Shown in pieces: positions 7,774 through 17,236 of a stretch of 64,000 nt of DNA. Positions within the stretch are counted from its first letter, which is position 1; every line of letters starts with the position of its first letter. Location of the stretch: NCBI GenBank assembly GCA_019119595.1, contig DWWS01000044.1:62001-126000 (forward strand), in the 5' to 3' direction. Made by a program: the position numbers and the translations under genes. The stretch is from Candidatus Eisenbergiella merdavium (lineage in GTDB: Bacteria; Bacillota; Clostridia; Lachnospirales; Lachnospiraceae). The notes beneath the pieces were generated by a model. It searched no databases. It was not told where the DNA came from and saw nothing but the letters and a program-made list of their open reading frames with translations.

Positions 7774-10374
7774 ATGAAATATGATGGAAAAAAACTGAAC
7801 CAGATTTCTTTCCCGCTTGGAGGAATCGGTACAGGTTGTATCGGACTTGGCGGAAACGGAAGACTGAAGGATTTTGAAATCTATAACCGTCCGAACAAGC
7901 GAAGCCTGAACGGTTATTCAGGTTTTGTCATTAAAGCAGAGAGGGAGGGAAAGCTGCTGGATGCCCGATCTCTGACAGGACCGGCAGAAATGCCGCTGAT
8001 GGGGGAACGGCCGCAGGGAATAAACAGCGGGCACATTGGTTTTGGATTTGGACCTGTGGATAAAACGCTGGCCGGCTGGCCTCATTTTGATTCCGTTATT
8101 TTTACCGGAGAATTTCCGATGGCCAGCCTGAAATTTGAAGAGAAACGTTTTCCGGGTAAGGTGCAGCTGACGGCGTTTAACCCCTTTATTCCCATGAATG
8201 CGGATGATTCCTCTCTGCCAGCCGCTTTCTTTTCCTTTGATGTTATCAATACTACGGAAAAAGAGATAGACTATACGGTCTGCTGCTTCTGGACGAGCCC
8301 CTTTGGCGCGGGAAATTCCGAAAATAGGCATAAAAGCGGCGGCTTTCATCGGATCATGACGGCGGGAGCAGATGACGGGGATGAACTGAAGCGCGGAGAT
8401 GTTACGATCGCTTCCTCCGGAGGGAGGACTTCCTGGCAGGAATACTGGTACAGAGGAGGATGGCAGGATGGGGTGGAGATGTTCTGGGAGGATTTTAAGC
8501 GCCCCGGCCTGTTTGAAAACCGGCATTACGAAATTCCTTCAGAACATTGGCAAGGGCCGGATACAGCGGATATTGCGGAGCGGATCAGGCTGCGGCCGGG
8601 AGAAAAAGGAACTCTTCGATTTTTGGTAAGCTGGAGCTTTCCAGAAATATATAATTACTGGAATCCGGAACCGGATGGCAAAACCTGGTGGAAAAATTAT
8701 TATGCTGCCCTTTTTGTTGATTCTGATGAAACAGCCTGTTACTGTATGAAAAACTGGGACCGGCTGGAAGAGCTGACACGGCTTTTTACACGGACGCTGC
8801 ATGATTCCACATTTCCGGAGGCCGTTATAGATGCGATTTCCGCCAACCTTTCTGTCCTGAAATCTCCTACTGTACTGAGACTGCAGGACGGTACTTTCTA
8901 TGGCTTTGAGGGGTGTCTGGAAAATGAAGGAAGCTGCGAGGGAAGCTGTACCCATGTATGGAACTACGCCTATGCCCTTCCTTTTTTGTTCCCGGATCTG
9001 GAAAGAAGCATGCGCCAGGCGGATTTTCGTTACAACCAGCACGAAGATGGAAGGATGAGCTTTCGGTTGCAGCTTCCTCCTGGAAGAGAGCCCTGGGGAT
9101 TCTTGTCCTGTGTAGACGGGCAGATGGGCGGTGTGATAAAAACCTACCGGGAATGGAAATTTTCCGGAGATGATGCGTGGCTGAAGGAGCTCTGGCCCAG
9201 TGTGAAACGAAGCCTGGAATATGCCTGGTCCGAGGAAAATCCCAACCGTTGGGATCCTGAAAAAAGCGGGGTTATCTGGGGAAGGCAGCATCATACGCTG
9301 GATATGGAGCTGTTTGGTCCCAATTCCTGGCTTACGGGATTTTATCTGACCGCGCTGAAGGCGGCGGCAGAGATGTCCGGATATCTGGGAGAGGAGGGGG
9401 ATGCCGCGCAATATCGGGAAATGTTTGAAAAAGGGAAGGAATGGACAGATCAAAATCTGTTTCATGGAGGCTTCTATGGACAGAATGTGGATCTGACGGA
9501 CAGAATGCTGCTTTCCGGTTACGGTGCAGTTCTGGAAAAGGATTATTGGAATGAAGAGGCCGGAGAGGCCAAATATCAGATCGGCGCCGGTTGCATGATT
9601 GATCAGGTGATTGCCGGATGGCATGCGGCAATGTGCGGACTGGGTGAAATCTTTGACAAAAAACAGGAAAAGGCTGCGCTTGCGAGTCTGTACCGGAATA
9701 ATTTCAAACAGATGAAAGAAGTGGAAAATCTCTGGAGGAATTTTGCGGTGGATGAAGAACGCGGTCTTCTGATCTGTACCTGGCCGGAAGGGAAGAAACC
9801 GAAAATCCCCCTGACCTATTCGACAGAATGTATGACGGGATTTGAATATCAGGCTGCCTGTCATATGCTCCTTGCAGGTTTAAAAAAAGAAGGAATTTCT
9901 ATTGTTGAGGCGATAAGGGAACGATATGACGGTTTCCGCAGAAATCCATGGAATGAAATGGAATGTGGAAGCAATTACGCGAGAAGTATGGCGAGTTACA
10001 GTCTTCTTCCTGCGCTCTCCGGATTCTCCTGGGATGGACGAAGAAAAGGAATGGGGTTTGCTCCGATCGAGCTGGAAGAGTCGGAGGAAGGAAGACGTAA
10101 ACAGGAGTTTAGCAGTTTTTGGAGCTTCCAAAAGGCCTGGGGCAGGGTTGTGATATCAGAAGAGCAGATGAAAATTTTCGTTCTGTACGGAGAATTGTGT
10201 CTGAAGGAGCTGTATCTACAGCCGCACGAACAGGCGGAGGAAATCCTGTGGAATGGGAAAAGGATTCAGTTCGAGCAGAAAACGGATACAGTGGAATTTG
10301 CAGAGACAATATTGAGTAAAGGTGATATAATTTTAGTAAAAATAATAACGAAACTGAAAGAAAAAATGAAATAA
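7774..10374 (+). CDS. GH116-type beta-glucosidase (GBA2/DUF608-like)
   Basis: Predicted cytoplasmic glycoside hydrolase of 866 aa with no signal peptide. The N-terminal beta-sandwich (about residues 1-330) begins 'FPLGGIGTGCIGLGGNGRL', a hallmark of the non-lysosomal glucosylceramidase/GH116 family. The C-terminal (alpha/alpha)6 catalytic region has 'CEGSCTHVWNYAYALPFLFP' and 'LDMELFGPNSWLTGFYL', where family members carry the nucleophile Glu and the acid/base Asp; I place these by motif only. The start at 7774 follows GGGGAGG. It likely cleaves oligosaccharides brought in by the upstream importer. Substrate specificity (gluco, xylo or other) cannot be read from the sequence. Confidence 0.85.
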   Translation: MKYDGKKLNQISFPLGGIGTGCIGLGGNGRLKDFEIYNRPNKRSLNGYSGFVIKAEREGKLLDARSLTGPAEMPLMGERPQGINSGHIGFGFGPVDKTLAGWPHFDSVIFTGEFPMASLKFEEKRFPGKVQLTAFNPFIPMNADDSSLPAAFFSFDVINTTEKEIDYTVCCFWTSPFGAGNSENRHKSGGFHRIMTAGADDGDELKRGDVTIASSGGRTSWQEYWYRGGWQDGVEMFWEDFKRPGLFENRHYEIPSEHWQGPDTADIAERIRLRPGEKGTLRFLVSWSFPEIYNYWNPEPDGKTWWKNYYAALFVDSDETACYCMKNWDRLEELTRLFTRTLHDSTFPEAVIDAISANLSVLKSPTVLRLQDGTFYGFEGCLENEGSCEGSCTHVWNYAYALPFLFPDLERSMRQADFRYNQHEDGRMSFRLQLPPGREPWGFLSCVDGQMGGVIKTYREWKFSGDDAWLKELWPSVKRSLEYAWSEENPNRWDPEKSGVIWGRQHHTLDMELFGPNSWLTGFYLTALKAAAEMSGYLGEEGDAAQYREMFEKGKEWTDQNLFHGGFYGQNVDLTDRMLLSGYGAVLEKDYWNEEAGEAKYQIGAGCMIDQVIAGWHAAMCGLGEIFDKKQEKAALASLYRNNFKQMKEVENLWRNFAVDEERGLLICTWPEGKKPKIPLTYSTECMTGFEYQAACHMLLAGLKKEGISIVEAIRERYDGFRRNPWNEMECGSNYARSMASYSLLPALSGFSWDGRRKGMGFAPIELEESEEGRRKQEFSSFWSFQKAWGRVVISEEQMKIFVLYGELCLKELYLQPHEQAEEILWNGKRIQFEQKTDTVEFAETILSKGDIILVKIITKLKEKMK

Positions 10375-10443
10375 AAAATGCGGACTGTGATTTAGAAAAA
10401 ATTCAGACAGCCTTGAGGAAAAGAAGTTTAGGAGGAACGAAAC

Positions 10444-12159
10444 ATGGCATTTTCAGCAGGACTTTTTGACGAGCTGGTTCCCTGCTATCCGGATACGGAG
10501 GCGGGGACCGGAAAAATGGAATATCGGACGGCGGGGGCCAACGGAACGTATGCGGGGGTGAACATCCTGCTTGACGGACTGACGCCGGGGATCCCGGTCA
10601 GCCTGGAAGTGGAGGGAGAAAGCACGGCCTACAGGCTGTTCCGCATGATCCCTGTTCCGGTGGAGGTGAATACGGGCGCGAAGCAGAGGACGGAATACCT
10701 GAAAAACGACCGGAACGAAAATGTGATCCGCCGCGCGCCTTTTTTTGTCTATGACGCGCTGGAGCCGGTTTACAATATCGTCATGGCGGATCTGACGACC
10801 ATGGCCCTTTCTTTTAAGACGATCGTTGAATATTGCAGGGAAAAGCGGACGCAGAGGTGGAAATTTAAGATCACCCATGGGACGGAAAGCAGGGAGCTTG
10901 TTTTTTATGTTGACCAGTATCCCGTCACGGTGCAGAAGGCGGGAAAGGATACGCATAAGTTTGTGACCTGGTTCAGCCTGGACGAGATCGCCCAGTGCCA
11001 TCATGTGCAGAAGTGGGGGCCGGAGTTTGAGACGATCCTGGAACGCTATCTGCGCGCGGCCGCCTTTGCCAGGCAGAATATGATGGCGATCTCGCCTTCC
11101 GACTGCTTCGATGTGTGCGAAGACGGCGTAAGACTGAACGAGGCGCATTTTGCCATGCTCGTGAGGGCGGCGCAGAAGGCGGGCATGTACTATTTTGAGG
11201 GCGGCGCACTGACCTGCCGGGAATCCACGTTTTGTGATGACGACGCCTTTTATCAGTCCCTGGACCATGAAAGCATCCGGAATTCCGATGAGGTGGCGGA
11301 GCAGTTTAAGGTCAAAGCCTTTGACGATTTCGACAACGGCATCCATGCGCTGGACTGCATGACCCACAAAAGAGCGGACAGCGAAGAAGGCCGGGCGGTG
11401 ATCGCTTCCATGGCCGGACAGCTTTATGCGGCGGTTCGGAAATACGGACTGGAGGATCGTTGGATGCAGTCCGCGCTGGACGAGCCGAACGACGCGCTCT
11501 GTCCCGTCTATCGGGAGATCACCTCGATCATCCGGCGGGAAATGCCCGGTGTTCCGATCCTTGAGCCTGTTCTTCCCACGGAAAAGCTGGAGGGCGCGCT
11601 GGATATCTGGTGCCCGTCCATCGACGTATATGAAAACAACAGGGAATTTTTTGATGCGCAGGCCGCGAAGGGCGACCGGCTCTTCGTATACACCTGCCTG
11701 ACGCCGGGCGGAAATTATCTGAACCGCCTTCTGGATCTGGAACGGCTGCGTATCGTTTATTTCGGCTGGGCACCCGCGAAATATCCCAATCTGGAGGGAT
11801 ATCTGCACTGGGGAGCGAACCAGTATATGGGAATGGATCCCTATAAACGAACCTGCTACACATTTTCCGAGCAGGTTCTTGAATTCCATCCGAAACGCGC
11901 CATGTTCCTTCCCGGCGGGGATACCTGCATGCTTTATCCGGGCTACCGGGAAGCGCTCATTTCCGTGCGGAGCGAGGCGCATCGCATCGGCTTTGAAGAT
12001 CTGTGCATGCTGGAGGCGCTGAAGAAAAAGGCGCCGGAGGCCGCCCGGAAGCTTGTGGAAAAGGTATTTCGAAGCTACTGCGATTATGAAAAGAGCGTGG
12101 AAAAATACCGGGAGGTCAGACGGGAGCTGATGGAGCTGATAACAGAGGAAAAAATATAG
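10444..12159 (+). CDS. DUF4091 glycoside-hydrolase-like protein
   Basis: Protein of 571 aa without signal peptide. The C-terminal half fits the DUF4091 family, which is associated with TIM-barrel glycosidases: 'ALDEPND' may be an active-site acid loop, and 'YFGWAPAKYPNLEGYLHWG' followed by 'PGGDTCMLYPG' are its typical blocks. The N-terminal part (1-200) is probably a beta-sandwich. An AGGAGG-type site at 10431-10436 precedes the ATG. It is the second enzyme gene behind the Lpl-type importer and probably acts on the same glycan. Codons here are richer in G/C at third positions than in the genes from 4204 to 7685. Confidence 0.75.
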   Translation: MAFSAGLFDELVPCYPDTEAGTGKMEYRTAGANGTYAGVNILLDGLTPGIPVSLEVEGESTAYRLFRMIPVPVEVNTGAKQRTEYLKNDRNENVIRRAPFFVYDALEPVYNIVMADLTTMALSFKTIVEYCREKRTQRWKFKITHGTESRELVFYVDQYPVTVQKAGKDTHKFVTWFSLDEIAQCHHVQKWGPEFETILERYLRAAAFARQNMMAISPSDCFDVCEDGVRLNEAHFAMLVRAAQKAGMYYFEGGALTCRESTFCDDDAFYQSLDHESIRNSDEVAEQFKVKAFDDFDNGIHALDCMTHKRADSEEGRAVIASMAGQLYAAVRKYGLEDRWMQSALDEPNDALCPVYREITSIIRREMPGVPILEPVLPTEKLEGALDIWCPSIDVYENNREFFDAQAAKGDRLFVYTCLTPGGNYLNRLLDLERLRIVYFGWAPAKYPNLEGYLHWGANQYMGMDPYKRTCYTFSEQVLEFHPKRAMFLPGGDTCMLYPGYREALISVRSEAHRIGFEDLCMLEALKKKAPEAARKLVEKVFRSYCDYEKSVEKYREVRRELMELITEEKI

Positions 12160-12163
12160 CAAA

Positions 12164-12886
12164 ATGAAAACCATACATGATTTCGATGATTTTGTAGAGG
12201 ATCTCAGAGAAGCGGGCTTCTGCATGGGCGGGGAAAGGGACTGCGGCGTGTTCGCTCTTGCGGATCACTTCGGGCCTGAGATCCGCTGGCATACGGACGA
12301 CGCGCAGACAGATCCCTGGGAGTGGCGCATCCGGGTGCTGAAGGAATACCGGGATATTGCCTACGGAAAGTTTTTCTTTGGAAACGGCGGCTACATCACG
12401 GGAGAATGGTTCCCGTACTTCTGGGCGCTGAGGCGCATGGAGGCAGGACGCGGGGAAGGCCGCCCGCTTTTCCGGGAGCCGAAGTCGCTGGAGGAGGAAT
12501 ATGACAGGGGAAATGTAAGCCGCGAGGCCCTTGCGGTTTACCGCCTGCTTCAGGAATACAGGGAGCTTCCCGCCCACCTGCTGCGGCAGTACGGCGGATT
12601 CGCCGGAAAGGAGGCCGGGGCCGCCTTTGAACGGGCCCTGGTACAGCTTCAGGCGGGCTTTTATATCTCCATCTGCGGACAGGCCAGAAAGGTTTCCCAA
12701 AAGGGGGAGGAGTACGGCTGGTTTTCCTCCGTGTACTGCCTGACGGAGGATTTCTGGGGGGAAGAGGTGATCGAGAGGGCGGAGAAGATCAGTCCGGAGG
12801 AAGCGTACCGGAGGCTGGAGGAGCAGATCCTAAGGCTGAATCCGGAGGCGAAGGCGGGACGGATCAGAAAATTTATAATGGGATAA
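12164..12886 (+). CDS. AlkZ-related small protein of unproven function
   Basis: Soluble 240-aa protein starting 4 bp after the previous stop, so in the same operon. It resembles the short AlkZ-related proteins of Lachnospiraceae: an N-terminal 'FVEDLREAGFCM' segment, 'WHTDDAQTDPWEWRIRVL', a 'GYITGEWFPYFWALRR' segment, and a C-terminal winged-helix-like part. AlkZ proteins are DNA glycosylases for interstrand crosslinks, but these short relatives have no demonstrated activity to my knowledge, so the family link is tentative. Its position at the end of a sugar operon is odd. The gene ends convergently with the rhamnosidase gene, overlapping it by 14 bp. Confidence 0.6.
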   Translation: MKTIHDFDDFVEDLREAGFCMGGERDCGVFALADHFGPEIRWHTDDAQTDPWEWRIRVLKEYRDIAYGKFFFGNGGYITGEWFPYFWALRRMEAGRGEGRPLFREPKSLEEEYDRGNVSREALAVYRLLQEYRELPAHLLRQYGGFAGKEAGAAFERALVQLQAGFYISICGQARKVSQKGEEYGWFSSVYCLTEDFWGEEVIERAEKISPEEAYRRLEEQILRLNPEAKAGRIRKFIMG

Positions 12887-14987
12887 GGGAGGGAAAAGGA
12901 TAATCCATTCCTTCCAGCTCCGTCAGCACGGGAATCGGAGCTGACGCCCACGCATGGCATAGACTGGTATTCCATTTCTGCTCCTTGCCCCATGCTTCAA
13001 AAGCGCCAGTCGCGCCTTCTGAAAGCATCTGATACCAGGAGTGTTCGCTTTTATTGATGATCAGCTCATAAGCAGCCCGGGGCTGACCCAGCCGAAGCAG
13101 TCCGTAAAGAACAAAATAAGATACAAAAACGCCGCAGCATAAGCCTTTTTTCATGATAAATGCCGCGATGTTATTTTCCTCCGGCGCCAGATTAAAAAAT
13201 GCTGCGAAGGCATTGGCATGGATGGAGCTGTGTCTGCTTATGGTGGAATCTACAAACAGCCCGGTTTTTTTGTCGAAGAAGCATTCGATAAACGTCTGTT
13301 TTAACCGTTCCGCCTCAGATGCTTTTGAATGAGAGGATTCTGAAATCGCTGTAGGGAGGCTGGCTGAATCCTCCGGAATTTGTAAAATCATCCGCAGCTT
13401 TTCCATGCACTGCTTCATTCCTATATATAAAGCATTGAGCACATTATGACAGCCTTTGCCGACGGGGGCATGAGGCAGAGCGAAATCATAATTGTCGCGC
13501 AGATTTTCCGGCCAGTCCACAAGATTCCATTTTGTATTTACCTGCTCCAGCAGGCCGAGATCATTTCTGAACTGCTCAAAATATTTTTCAACGCCTTCTG
13601 CTGCCGGATAAAGCATTTTCAGAAAGCCTCTATCTCCGGTAAAATGGTAATACAGAAGAAGCTGGTATGGGTAAAGCAGAGAATAGTCCGCAATTTCCTG
13701 CATAAAGCTTCCTGGCGCCACCGCCATCATTCCGCTGCAGATATCTGTGGAATGGGCAAAATCCATAAGCGCCTTTCGAAACAGATCTGTGTCTCCGGTA
13801 AGGCAGTAAAGCGCATGTGCCGTTACGGTTAAATCTCCCAGATACTGCCCTTTTTCCCGGCTGGGACAGTCCAGAAAGCCTTCCTGACAGCAATTTCTTA
13901 CCGCATTTCTGCAAATGTCCCATATCTGTCGGATCAGGGGATTGTCTGTGTGAAAGCGGCACTTGCTGTCGTCAAAGGGATAATGCCTGAAAAGAACCTG
14001 AAAATCCTCCATGGCAACCCGGGCTTCGGTCAACAGCTGTACATACCGGAAGCATTTATATTCAAAGGTCTCCAGCTCATTGTCTCCCTCTACCAGAATA
14101 AGGCGGTCTTCGTAGCGGCAGCCGCATCTCATTTCATATCGTACCAGTGCACCCGGCCGTATATTTGCATCAGCCGCCGTGTCCGGGGAAAGCAGCTCCT
14201 CTCCGTACAGAATGATAACCTCATCGCCTGCATGTCCGGCGGCCCTCATGCAGAAGGTTCCGGTTAATTCCTCCCCAAAATCTAAAAGATATCCGTCTGA
14301 AAGTTTCTCTATCTGAACCGGTATACGTTTCTCTATGACCACATTATCGCAGGGCTGAGGAATGAAAACATGGTCGTCGTCTTCACGGATCGCCGCCCTG
14401 TCCCAGTCCAGATCATCAAAGGAGGACGTTTCCCAGCCGGTAAGTTTTTTCCGGTTGTCAATGATCTCATCAAATTGTGTGTCATACCCGATCGTTCTGT
14501 TCCGGCCGTATTCCTTCATATCCCTGCATTTCCAGTCGCTGTCGAGCAGCTGTACGCCGTCTGCCCAAAGCTCGGCAATCATGCCCTGCCTGTAGTCGCC
14601 GCTGTTGTAGGCCCGATTGACCAGTCCCTGATAATAGACATGAACAGCAATGATATTTCTGCCTGTTTTCAGATATTCTGTGATATCCACCTGGTTATAG
14701 TAATAGCAAAACGCATAGGAGTTTGCAGGCCCCTGGGTGACATAAACGCCGTTCACATAAAGCCTGTAGTGGTCATCTGCCGAAATATTTAAAACAGCTT
14801 TTTTTACCTTTCCGGAAAGCTGAAAGGATTTGCGGAACATGGTATGGCTGTTTTTCAGATCCTCTCTGTGATCCGGGGACTGAAAAGAGAGATCCCATTC
14901 CCTGTGGAGCAGCTGGAGTGGTTTGATATTTTTAAATCGGGGACTGCATATCCAACGAGTTTCCCATTCCTTCCCTTTGTCCTTCAT
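12873..14987 (-). CDS. Alpha-L-rhamnosidase, GH78
   Basis: Predicted intracellular enzyme of 704 aa. The N-terminal beta-sandwich has 'ADDHYRLYVNGVYVTQGPA', typical of GH78 accessory domains. The (alpha/alpha)6 catalytic domain has 'FLDCPSREKGQYLGD', the family signature DCP-R-E-G-GD region carrying active-site acids. GH78 enzymes remove terminal L-rhamnose from rhamnogalacturonan and plant glycosides. The start at 14987 follows AGGAGAG. A longer in-frame opening up to 15071 lies inside the LacI gene and has no ribosome site. Start and the LacI stop overlap as ATGA, implying coupled translation. Its expression is therefore tied to the LacI regulator. Confidence 0.88.
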   Translation of the reverse strand: MKDKGKEWETRWICSPRFKNIKPLQLLHREWDLSFQSPDHREDLKNSHTMFRKSFQLSGKVKKAVLNISADDHYRLYVNGVYVTQGPANSYAFCYYYNQVDITEYLKTGRNIIAVHVYYQGLVNRAYNSGDYRQGMIAELWADGVQLLDSDWKCRDMKEYGRNRTIGYDTQFDEIIDNRKKLTGWETSSFDDLDWDRAAIREDDDHVFIPQPCDNVVIEKRIPVQIEKLSDGYLLDFGEELTGTFCMRAAGHAGDEVIILYGEELLSPDTAADANIRPGALVRYEMRCGCRYEDRLILVEGDNELETFEYKCFRYVQLLTEARVAMEDFQVLFRHYPFDDSKCRFHTDNPLIRQIWDICRNAVRNCCQEGFLDCPSREKGQYLGDLTVTAHALYCLTGDTDLFRKALMDFAHSTDICSGMMAVAPGSFMQEIADYSLLYPYQLLLYYHFTGDRGFLKMLYPAAEGVEKYFEQFRNDLGLLEQVNTKWNLVDWPENLRDNYDFALPHAPVGKGCHNVLNALYIGMKQCMEKLRMILQIPEDSASLPTAISESSHSKASEAERLKQTFIECFFDKKTGLFVDSTISRHSSIHANAFAAFFNLAPEENNIAAFIMKKGLCCGVFVSYFVLYGLLRLGQPRAAYELIINKSEHSWYQMLSEGATGAFEAWGKEQKWNTSLCHAWASAPIPVLTELEGMDYPFPSLIPL

Positions 14988-16039
14988 GAAAGCTCTCCTG
15001 CATTTTTTATCGGGGCTGTATTCGGAACATCTGGTGCATCTCCCACGGAATTTCTTTCCACCAGGCTGCATGGAAGCTGCTGATCCATATCGATCTTTTC
15101 TCCGGACAGCATGCGCAGCAGAGACCGGGCTGCCAGATCTCCGATATCATAGAGTGGAATATGCAGGGTGGTAATGGAAGGATAGCTGTATGCGGAGCAG
15201 CTTCTATCATCAAAGCCTATAACAGACAGATCTTCGGGAATGCGAAGATGACATTGATGAGCGGCCGCAATAACAGCACAGGCCATGGGATCGTTCATGG
15301 CGAAGATGGCCGTTGGCCTGTCGGGCATGGAAAGGAGGCGGCAGGCCTGTTCATAAGACAGCTCATAGCTCCAGTCCCCGGCTGTGATAAAGGATGGAGG
15401 CAGAGTGAGCCTCGCGTCAACCATTGCTGCGCGGAAGCCCATGATACGCTGGTGGACGAATTCCTGATCCAGGCTTCCGGTTATGAGCCCGATACGCCTG
15501 TGGCCGCGGCGGACCAGAAGCTGAGCGGCCATTTTTGCAGCGCTGAAGTTATCATAAGTAATGGTATGGTCCTCCGGAGAGGCCGTGCAGTATGCGAATA
15601 CTACAGGAAGCTGGATCAAATGACGGATATGGCTTACATTTCCGGAGTTGGCCCCCACATAGATGATCCCTCTTGCTCTGGATGCTTCCAGAAGATTCAG
15701 ACTGGAACGCAGCAGCGCCGTGTCATATTCAGAGTGGCTGTAGGAACGCAGGTTGCACAGGGTGACAGTATATCCATGAAGGTCAAAATAAGCGCATATG
15801 GCGTCGATAATAGGAGGCGTATTAAAAGACGATATCTCCTCAGCTATTACACCGATGGAATTATATGTATTGGTTTTCAGGCTTTTCGCCATTGAATTTG
15901 GAACATAATTCAGCTCCTTCAGAGCATCCTGAACCTTTGAAGCAGTAGCAGGAGACACCTTTTTGGTCTTATTGATCACGTTGGAAACAGTGGCGATGGA
16001 AACGCCGGCTCGTTCGGCTACATCATGGATCGTAATCAT
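14984..16039 (-). CDS. LacI-family transcriptional repressor
   Basis: 351 aa. The N-terminal helix-turn-helix and hinge are canonical ('TIHDVAERAGVSIATVSNVI', then a hinge ending 'NSMAKSLKT'). The rest is a periplasmic-binding-protein-like effector domain. It diverges from the importer operon at 16310, and three AACGTT-centred palindromes typical of LacI operators lie in the shared region, one just after the importer promoter. It probably represses both its own rhamnosidase operon and the importer until a sugar inducer, likely a rhamnose-containing fragment, binds. The gene is followed without gap by the GH78 gene. Confidence 0.93.
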   Translation of the reverse strand: MITIHDVAERAGVSIATVSNVINKTKKVSPATASKVQDALKELNYVPNSMAKSLKTNTYNSIGVIAEEISSFNTPPIIDAICAYFDLHGYTVTLCNLRSYSHSEYDTALLRSSLNLLEASRARGIIYVGANSGNVSHIRHLIQLPVVFAYCTASPEDHTITYDNFSAAKMAAQLLVRRGHRRIGLITGSLDQEFVHQRIMGFRAAMVDARLTLPPSFITAGDWSYELSYEQACRLLSMPDRPTAIFAMNDPMACAVIAAAHQCHLRIPEDLSVIGFDDRSCSAYSYPSITTLHIPLYDIGDLAARSLLRMLSGEKIDMDQQLPCSLVERNSVGDAPDVPNTAPIKNAGELS

Positions 16040-16096
16040 GGAAATCCTCCCAGGGACATTATTCTGATAACCGGGCTGGTTTCATTGTAACAGAAT

Positions 16097-16140
16097 AAAA
16101 CGTTTAATACAATAAAAAGTGATGTATTTTAACGTTTCAA
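16097..16140. promoter_or_regulatory. Two LacI-type operator sites upstream of the repressor gene
   Basis: AAACGTTT (16098-16105) and AACGTT (16131-16136), each in a dyad context, lie between the LacI start and the importer promoter. They match the palindrome core at 16251. They are likely for autoregulation or looping; the second is less symmetric. Confidence 0.6.
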
Positions 16141-16210
16141 AAAAATAAACAGTTTTGATGTGGTCAAATTGTATATAATACACGAAAAAAATAAAGATAA
16201 AAAAGGAATA

Positions 16211-16240
16211 TTGACAGAAAGTCGAGGGGGGGGGTATACT
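16211..16240 (+). promoter_or_regulatory. Sigma-A promoter with a nine-G tract in the spacer
   Basis: TTGACA (16211-16216) and TATACT (16235-16240) are separated by 18 bp. The half of the spacer next to the -10 box is an uninterrupted run of nine G (16226-16234). Loss of one G would give the optimal 17-bp spacing. The promoter drives the importer operon starting at 16310. Confidence 0.8.
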
Positions 16241-16250
16241 GCATTTAAGA

Positions 16251-16260
16251 TAAACGTTTA
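16251..16260. promoter_or_regulatory. LacI operator at the importer transcription start
   Basis: Perfect palindrome TAAACGTTTA lies about 11 bp downstream of the -10 box, overlapping the expected start of transcription. This is the classic position for roadblock repression by a LacI-family protein. Confidence 0.75.
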
Positions 16261-16309
16261 AATATTCGGATGAAACGGTGATCATAAATGGTGGAGAGAA
16301 GAGGAGAAC

Positions 16310-17227
16310 ATGATGAAAAAAGCAAAAAAAACATTTGTTAAAGCATGGAATTATAAATGGATTTATTTAATGCTTTTACCTGTAATTGCGTATTTTATCA
16401 TATTTAAATATATTCCGATGGGCGGGATAAGCATTGCCTTTAAGGATTACAACATATTTAAAGGAATTTTTGAAAGTCCCTGGGTTGGCTTTGAGGTTTT
16501 TGAGAAGATATTTTCTAATAAAAATTTCTGGTCGGCCATCAAAAATACATTTGTCCTGAATCTGGCCTCTCTTGCAGTCAGCTTTCCTTTAACTATTATC
16601 GTATCTCTTATGCTGAATGAGCTGGGAAGCGCAAAATTTAAAAAGCTGACGCAGTCAATCCTTTACCTCCCGCATTTTGTATCCTGGGTGGTCGTTGCGG
16701 GAATAGCGACGAACATGTTTGCGATACAGGATGGAACGATTAACATGATCCTGCAAAGGCTGGGCTTCGAACCGATTCCGTTCATGAGTAATAACGGATG
16801 GTGGATCTTTACATATATCGTATGTAATGTCTGGAAAGAGATCGGCTGGGGAACGATCATATATCTTGCGGCGCTTACCGGGGTTGACGAAACCTTATAT
16901 GAAGCGGCCTACCTGGATGGAGCGTCCAAATTTCAGCGTCTGATCTATATAACGTTGCCCAGCATTAAATCCGTTATTGTGACCATGCTGATTCTTTCGC
17001 TGTCCAAGATGATGTCGATCGGACTGGATGCTCCTCTGCTTCTCGGAAACAACAAGGTAATGGGAGTGTCGGAGGTGATCAGCACCTATACCTACAGAAT
17101 CGGTATTGAAAAAGCGATGTACAGTGAATCGACAGCGATCGGATTGTTTCAGTCTGTTGTAAATATTATTATTCTGCTGGCTGCCGACCGTTTTGCGAAA
17201 GCAATAGGTGAGGAAGGAATTATCTAG
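16310..17227 (+). CDS. Sugar ABC transporter permease, LplB type
   Basis: 305-aa integral membrane permease with six predicted helices. The EAA loop reads 'LYEAAYLDGASKFQRLIYIT'. The ATG at 16310 is preceded by GAGGAG. It forms the importer with the permease at 17237 and lipoprotein at 18176, in an operon with GH105- and GH43-type enzymes. Transcription is probably controlled by the divergent LacI gene. As in the first importer there is no dedicated ATPase gene nearby, suggesting a shared ATPase. Confidence 0.93.
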   Translation: MMKKAKKTFVKAWNYKWIYLMLLPVIAYFIIFKYIPMGGISIAFKDYNIFKGIFESPWVGFEVFEKIFSNKNFWSAIKNTFVLNLASLAVSFPLTIIVSLMLNELGSAKFKKLTQSILYLPHFVSWVVVAGIATNMFAIQDGTINMILQRLGFEPIPFMSNNGWWIFTYIVCNVWKEIGWGTIIYLAALTGVDETLYEAAYLDGASKFQRLIYITLPSIKSVIVTMLILSLSKMMSIGLDAPLLLGNNKVMGVSEVISTYTYRIGIEKAMYSESTAIGLFQSVVNIIILLAADRFAKAIGEEGII

Positions 17228-17236
17228 GAGGAGGAT

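Noticed and set aside
8539-9864. 441-aa minus-strand open frame opposite the GH116-type gene
   Set aside because: No family motifs; it mirrors the codon bias of the plus-strand gene, whose motifs are clear.
10453-12225. 590-aa minus-strand open frame opposite the DUF4091 gene
   Set aside because: It is the antisense of a GC3-biased gene, has no recognisable domain and no ribosome site, and its composition is that of a reverse-frame shadow.
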